Positions 4,855 to 6,817 of a stretch of DNA of 6,817 bases are shown one piece after another. The stretch spans positions 1 to 6,817 of the forward strand of contig JAJPZD010000096.1 in assembly GCA_021204605.1 (NCBI GenBank). The letters run 5' to 3'. The notes beneath the pieces were generated by a model, which worked only from the letters and a program-made list of their open reading frames with translations, had not been told where the DNA came from and ran no database searches. Position numbers and translations under genes: made by a program. The stretch comes from Prevotella sp. (GTDB taxonomy: Bacteria > Bacteroidota > Bacteroidia > Bacteroidales > Bacteroidaceae). Each line of letters starts with the position of its first letter. Within the stretch, counting starts at the first letter, position 1.

Positions 4855-5063
4855 TATTCCCCATGCTCGCCATTAGGTATCAGCTTGTATATGTGGCATA
4901 TATAATAACCTATTCTATATTCCCCGATATATTCACCTGTATATCCAGGCGGCAGCATATCTTCTGTCTCTCCTGACATATCGGGATGTATTATGTAATA
5001 TACCTTTTTGCACGTCCGGAGATATCTCCACATATCTTCTCTCGTCTCAAAGTCTGTTACATT
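4854..5063 (-). pseudogene. Orphan C-terminal fragment of a GT-C glycosyltransferase
   Basis: On the minus strand, 69 codons from 5063 to a TAG at 4856-4854 read NVTDFETREDMWRYLRTC and then 51 more residues ending LIPNGEHGE. The first 18 residues are identical, base for base, to the last 18 residues of the glycosyltransferase reaching the right window edge. The frame has no start of its own beyond the repeat. It is therefore the 3' end of that gene, or of a near-identical paralogue, placed upstream in inverted orientation. Joined in frame, it would complete the enzyme at 632 residues. It is convergent with the RepA-like gene, 16 bases apart. Either this is a real inverted duplication or relic, or it is the other end of an invertible segment or a mis-joined assembly. 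Confidence 0.75.
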
Positions 5064-5064
5064 A
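5010..5064 (+). repeat. Inverted repeat, left arm (55 bp, exact)
   Basis: Every base of 5010-5064 matches the reverse complement of 6763-6817. The arm starts GCACGTCCGG and ends TTACATTA. It lies ten bases upstream of the glycosyltransferase ATG. Similarity stops at the inner side (5065 versus 6762); the outer extent is unknown because the right arm reaches the window end. Confidence 0.97.
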
Positions 5065-5069
5065 AGGAG
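5064..5069 (+). promoter_or_regulatory. Shine-Dalgarno-like site for the glycosyltransferase
   Basis: AAGGAG lies five bases before the ATG at 5075. Such sites are uncommon in Bacteroidota, so this supports the start. The first base of the site is the last base of the inverted repeat, so the site belongs to the unique body of the gene and would travel with it on inversion. Confidence 0.55.
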
Positions 5070-5074
5070 CTAAT

Positions 5075-6817
5075 ATGACCGGACCATATTTCACCAAGCC
5101 GACTTTGCGCAATGTGTTGTGCAATGTTCCGTTGACAATATCATTTATAACATTCATATTTCTTTCAAAGGCAGTGCATGCATCTTGGGAAGTTGTCTAT
5201 CTTATATGTCCGCCCGCCATTGTTGCGTCTGCTTTTGTAAGCGGAGCATACGACGTGTTACGCCGCAAGGCGACATTCATTACATTTCCCATTTCGTTGG
5301 TTATATCCGCCGTTATATCCGTGGGTATGCTCTATATGTTAAAGCACGACAGTGACCCGCCGCTGTGGTTATCTTATTTAGATGCGACATCAGTTTGGAT
5401 ATTGTGTGTTGTGCTGTGTCTGTTGGCAGCCCCCATACTGACATTCCTTATCAACTGGATGATGTTGCGCGATGATGAGAGCCAGAGCGAATGTCTTGAT
5501 CATTTCTTGAAAGGTAAGAAGCTCAAAATATTGGTATGGATTTGCCTTGCCGTTTCTGTCGTATTGTTCGCCGTGTTGCTTTTTAACCCCTGTTTATTGA
5601 CAGATGATGGTTTTACGCTCCATCTTGTCTCGTTGAGCTACTCTGATGGCATCGACATGGTCGCCTATGATGGTAATCCTCCGCTTTATTATATTATGTT
5701 GAAGGCGTGGCTGTCAGCACTGTCTTTTGGATCGAATGATATTTATGTCATCATTGTCTTGTCGCGGCTGTTCTCTCTTGTAGCTTACGTGCTTACTGCT
5801 CTCTTATGTTTAAAGAAGCTGCAAGGTGGAGAGTGGAGACAGGCACGCTGGCTGTTGCTGTTATGTCTTTGCGCCTTTTTCGAGCTTGTCCGCTATGGCG
5901 TGGAAATACGTATGTACAGTTGGGCTCTGTTTTTTGTAACAGCAACTTTCCTATATGCGCGTGATGTCATGAGCGGTAAAGGAGACTGGAAAACGTGGCT
6001 TATCATCACGCTGTTCTCTGTATGTGCTGCCTACACCCATTATTATGCCCTCATATCAGTCTCAATAATATGGCTTATCTTGTTAGTGTGGATTTGTCTG
6101 CACGACAGGCGTATGCTGTTGAGATTGTTTGTGTGTGGCATTATTGTCGTATTGGCGTTTCTTCCTTGGCTAATGTCGTTGTTGCACCAGTTGCGTCTGG
6201 TATCCGAGCATTTCTGGATAGATCTCAGCGTAAATGAATTTATTCTCACTTGCATTTTCCTGTTCATACCTGTCCACACCATTCTGCCTTTCTTGTTTGT
6301 TAAGGTTTTAAGGAATAAAGACGGGAGAATATCTTTTGATGATATAATGGGTCTGTGTGTGCTGTTGGGCACTTTTGCCATTGGAATGGCACTGTCTTTA
6401 ACATTCAGGCCGGTATTTATCAGCCGTTATCTTTTCCCGTCAGCATTATGTATGTGGTTTTCTCTGTTACTCATTTTCAGGCACGCCAGGAGCAAGGAGA
6501 GGTTCATTCTTGTTGGAATATTAATGTTCGGTTTTATATTATCAAATGGCAAGAAAGTAAGTAGCTTTGTATTGGATTGCAAAGATATTCAAGCCACACG
6601 TCTGCTGCTTGACACCATTGATAATGATGCTGTATTCGCCTTTGCGACAGATACTATAGAGCTCGACAGCCAAGTATTAAGTTGTTTTACAGATAACGGC
6701 ATCACAACATGGCAATGTTTTTGCAACACATTAGGAGAAAAAAGGGCGAAATTGATGTTCCCTAATGTAACAGACTTTGAGACGAGAGAAGATATGTGGA
6801 GATATCTCCGGACGTGC
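5075..6817 (+). CDS. Multi-pass GT-C-type glycosyltransferase (partial, 3' end beyond window)
   Basis: There are 581 codons from the ATG at 5075 to the window end, with an in-frame stop at 5063-5065 fixing the upstream limit. The protein is very hydrophobic, with about a dozen membrane spans. From residue 150 it shows the dolichyl/polyprenyl-phosphate sugar transferase pattern (PMT_2/ArnT-like): a first span, then an outer loop with LLTDDGF (D177, D178, the likely catalytic acid position), YDGNPPLYYIMLKAW (198-212), VRYGVEIRMYSW (272-283), YTHYYAL (320-326) and FISRYLFPS (448-456). A soluble tail follows (about 492 onward). It would move a sugar from a lipid-phosphate donor to a glycan or protein on the outer face of the inner membrane; donor and acceptor cannot be told. 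Residues 1-145 hold about four further spans ahead of the usual first GT-C span, an unusual extension. The missing end is probably the 51 residues encoded at 4854-5009 on the other strand. No promoter is visible in its short upstream. Confidence 0.85.
   Translation, partial: MTGPYFTKPTLRNVLCNVPLTISFITFIFLSKAVHASWEVVYLICPPAIVASAFVSGAYDVLRRKATFITFPISLVISAVISVGMLYMLKHDSDPPLWLSYLDATSVWILCVVLCLLAAPILTFLINWMMLRDDESQSECLDHFLKGKKLKILVWICLAVSVVLFAVLLFNPCLLTDDGFTLHLVSLSYSDGIDMVAYDGNPPLYYIMLKAWLSALSFGSNDIYVIIVLSRLFSLVAYVLTALLCLKKLQGGEWRQARWLLLLCLCAFFELVRYGVEIRMYSWALFFVTATFLYARDVMSGKGDWKTWLIITLFSVCAAYTHYYALISVSIIWLILLVWICLHDRRMLLRLFVCGIIVVLAFLPWLMSLLHQLRLVSEHFWIDLSVNEFILTCIFLFIPVHTILPFLFVKVLRNKDGRISFDDIMGLCVLLGTFAIGMALSLTFRPVFISRYLFPSALCMWFSLLLIFRHARSKERFILVGILMFGFILSNGKKVSSFVLDCKDIQATRLLLDTIDNDAVFAFATDTIELDSQVLSCFTDNGITTWQCFCNTLGEKRAKLMFPNVTDFETREDMWRYLRTC
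6763..6817 (-). repeat. Inverted repeat, right arm (55 bp, exact, reaches window end)
   Basis: This is the exact inverted partner of 5010-5064, inside the 3' part of the glycosyltransferase frame (residues 564-581). The arms enclose 5065-6762, that is the whole gene except its C-terminal region. The arm stops exactly at the window edge, so its real length may be greater. Confidence 0.97.

Noticed and set aside
5119..6564. Several 69-112 codon frames on both strands
   Set aside because: All lie within the continuous 581-codon glycosyltransferase frame, which has ordered GT-C motifs and a Shine-Dalgarno site.

Overview
The window looks like accessory chromosomal DNA from a member of the Bacteroidota, most likely Bacteroidales (Prevotella or Bacteroides type). 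The evidence is: moderately AT-rich DNA; long gene-poor spacers full of short repeats; two candidate -7 elements of the Bacteroidota TAnnTTTG type; mostly no Shine-Dalgarno sites; and an AAA-ATPase_like/PD-(D/E)XK protein of a kind that is typically multi-copy in these genomes. No rRNA, tRNA or CRISPR array was seen. The genus cannot be fixed from this sequence alone.

Left third (1-2677, leftward): two tandem same-direction copies of one gene. The first (1-580) is cut by the window edge. The second (1025-2569) is complete, 514 residues, with a degenerate P-loop ATPase domain and a C-terminal PD-(D/E)XK nuclease-like domain. The copies and their 5' leaders form a 688-bp direct repeat at a constant offset of 1989 bp. 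Identity is nearly perfect except for a sharply bounded 109-bp patch (163-271), which recodes residues 104-140 between the P-loop and Walker B. The repeat ends inside the predicted promoter, so each copy keeps the same -7 box but has a different -33 region.

Middle (2678-3892): about 1.2 kb with no convincing protein gene, only repeat structures. These are an array of TTTCAGT/TTTCACT motifs (2728-2941), a roughly 466-bp MITE-like unit bounded by 23-bp inverted repeats (3055-3520) that contains two tandem 59-bp units with co-varying palindromes, and a structured AT-rich leader. A G-rich palindromic element occurs at 940-995 and again, inverted, at 3160-3215.

Right (3893-6817): a RepA/AAA_25-like RecA-fold ATPase with a C-terminal helix-turn-helix (3893-4837, +), then a multi-pass GT-C glycosyltransferase (5075 to beyond the window end, +). 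Between them, on the opposite strand, lies an orphan 69-codon fragment (4854-5063). It reads like the missing C-terminus of that same glycosyltransferase. The last 55 bases of the window are an exact inverted copy of 5010-5064. This is the most striking signal: either the glycosyltransferase body can flip between two inverted copies of its own 3' end, or the window contains a fold-back or assembly joint. The sequence alone cannot decide, and the arm ends exactly at the window edge.

The genes do not form one obvious pathway. The setting is a repeat-rich, rearranging accessory region: a duplicated, recombining nuclease-like family, an orphan replication-type ATPase near small inverted-repeat elements, and a surface-glycan glycosyltransferase at a possible inversion site.
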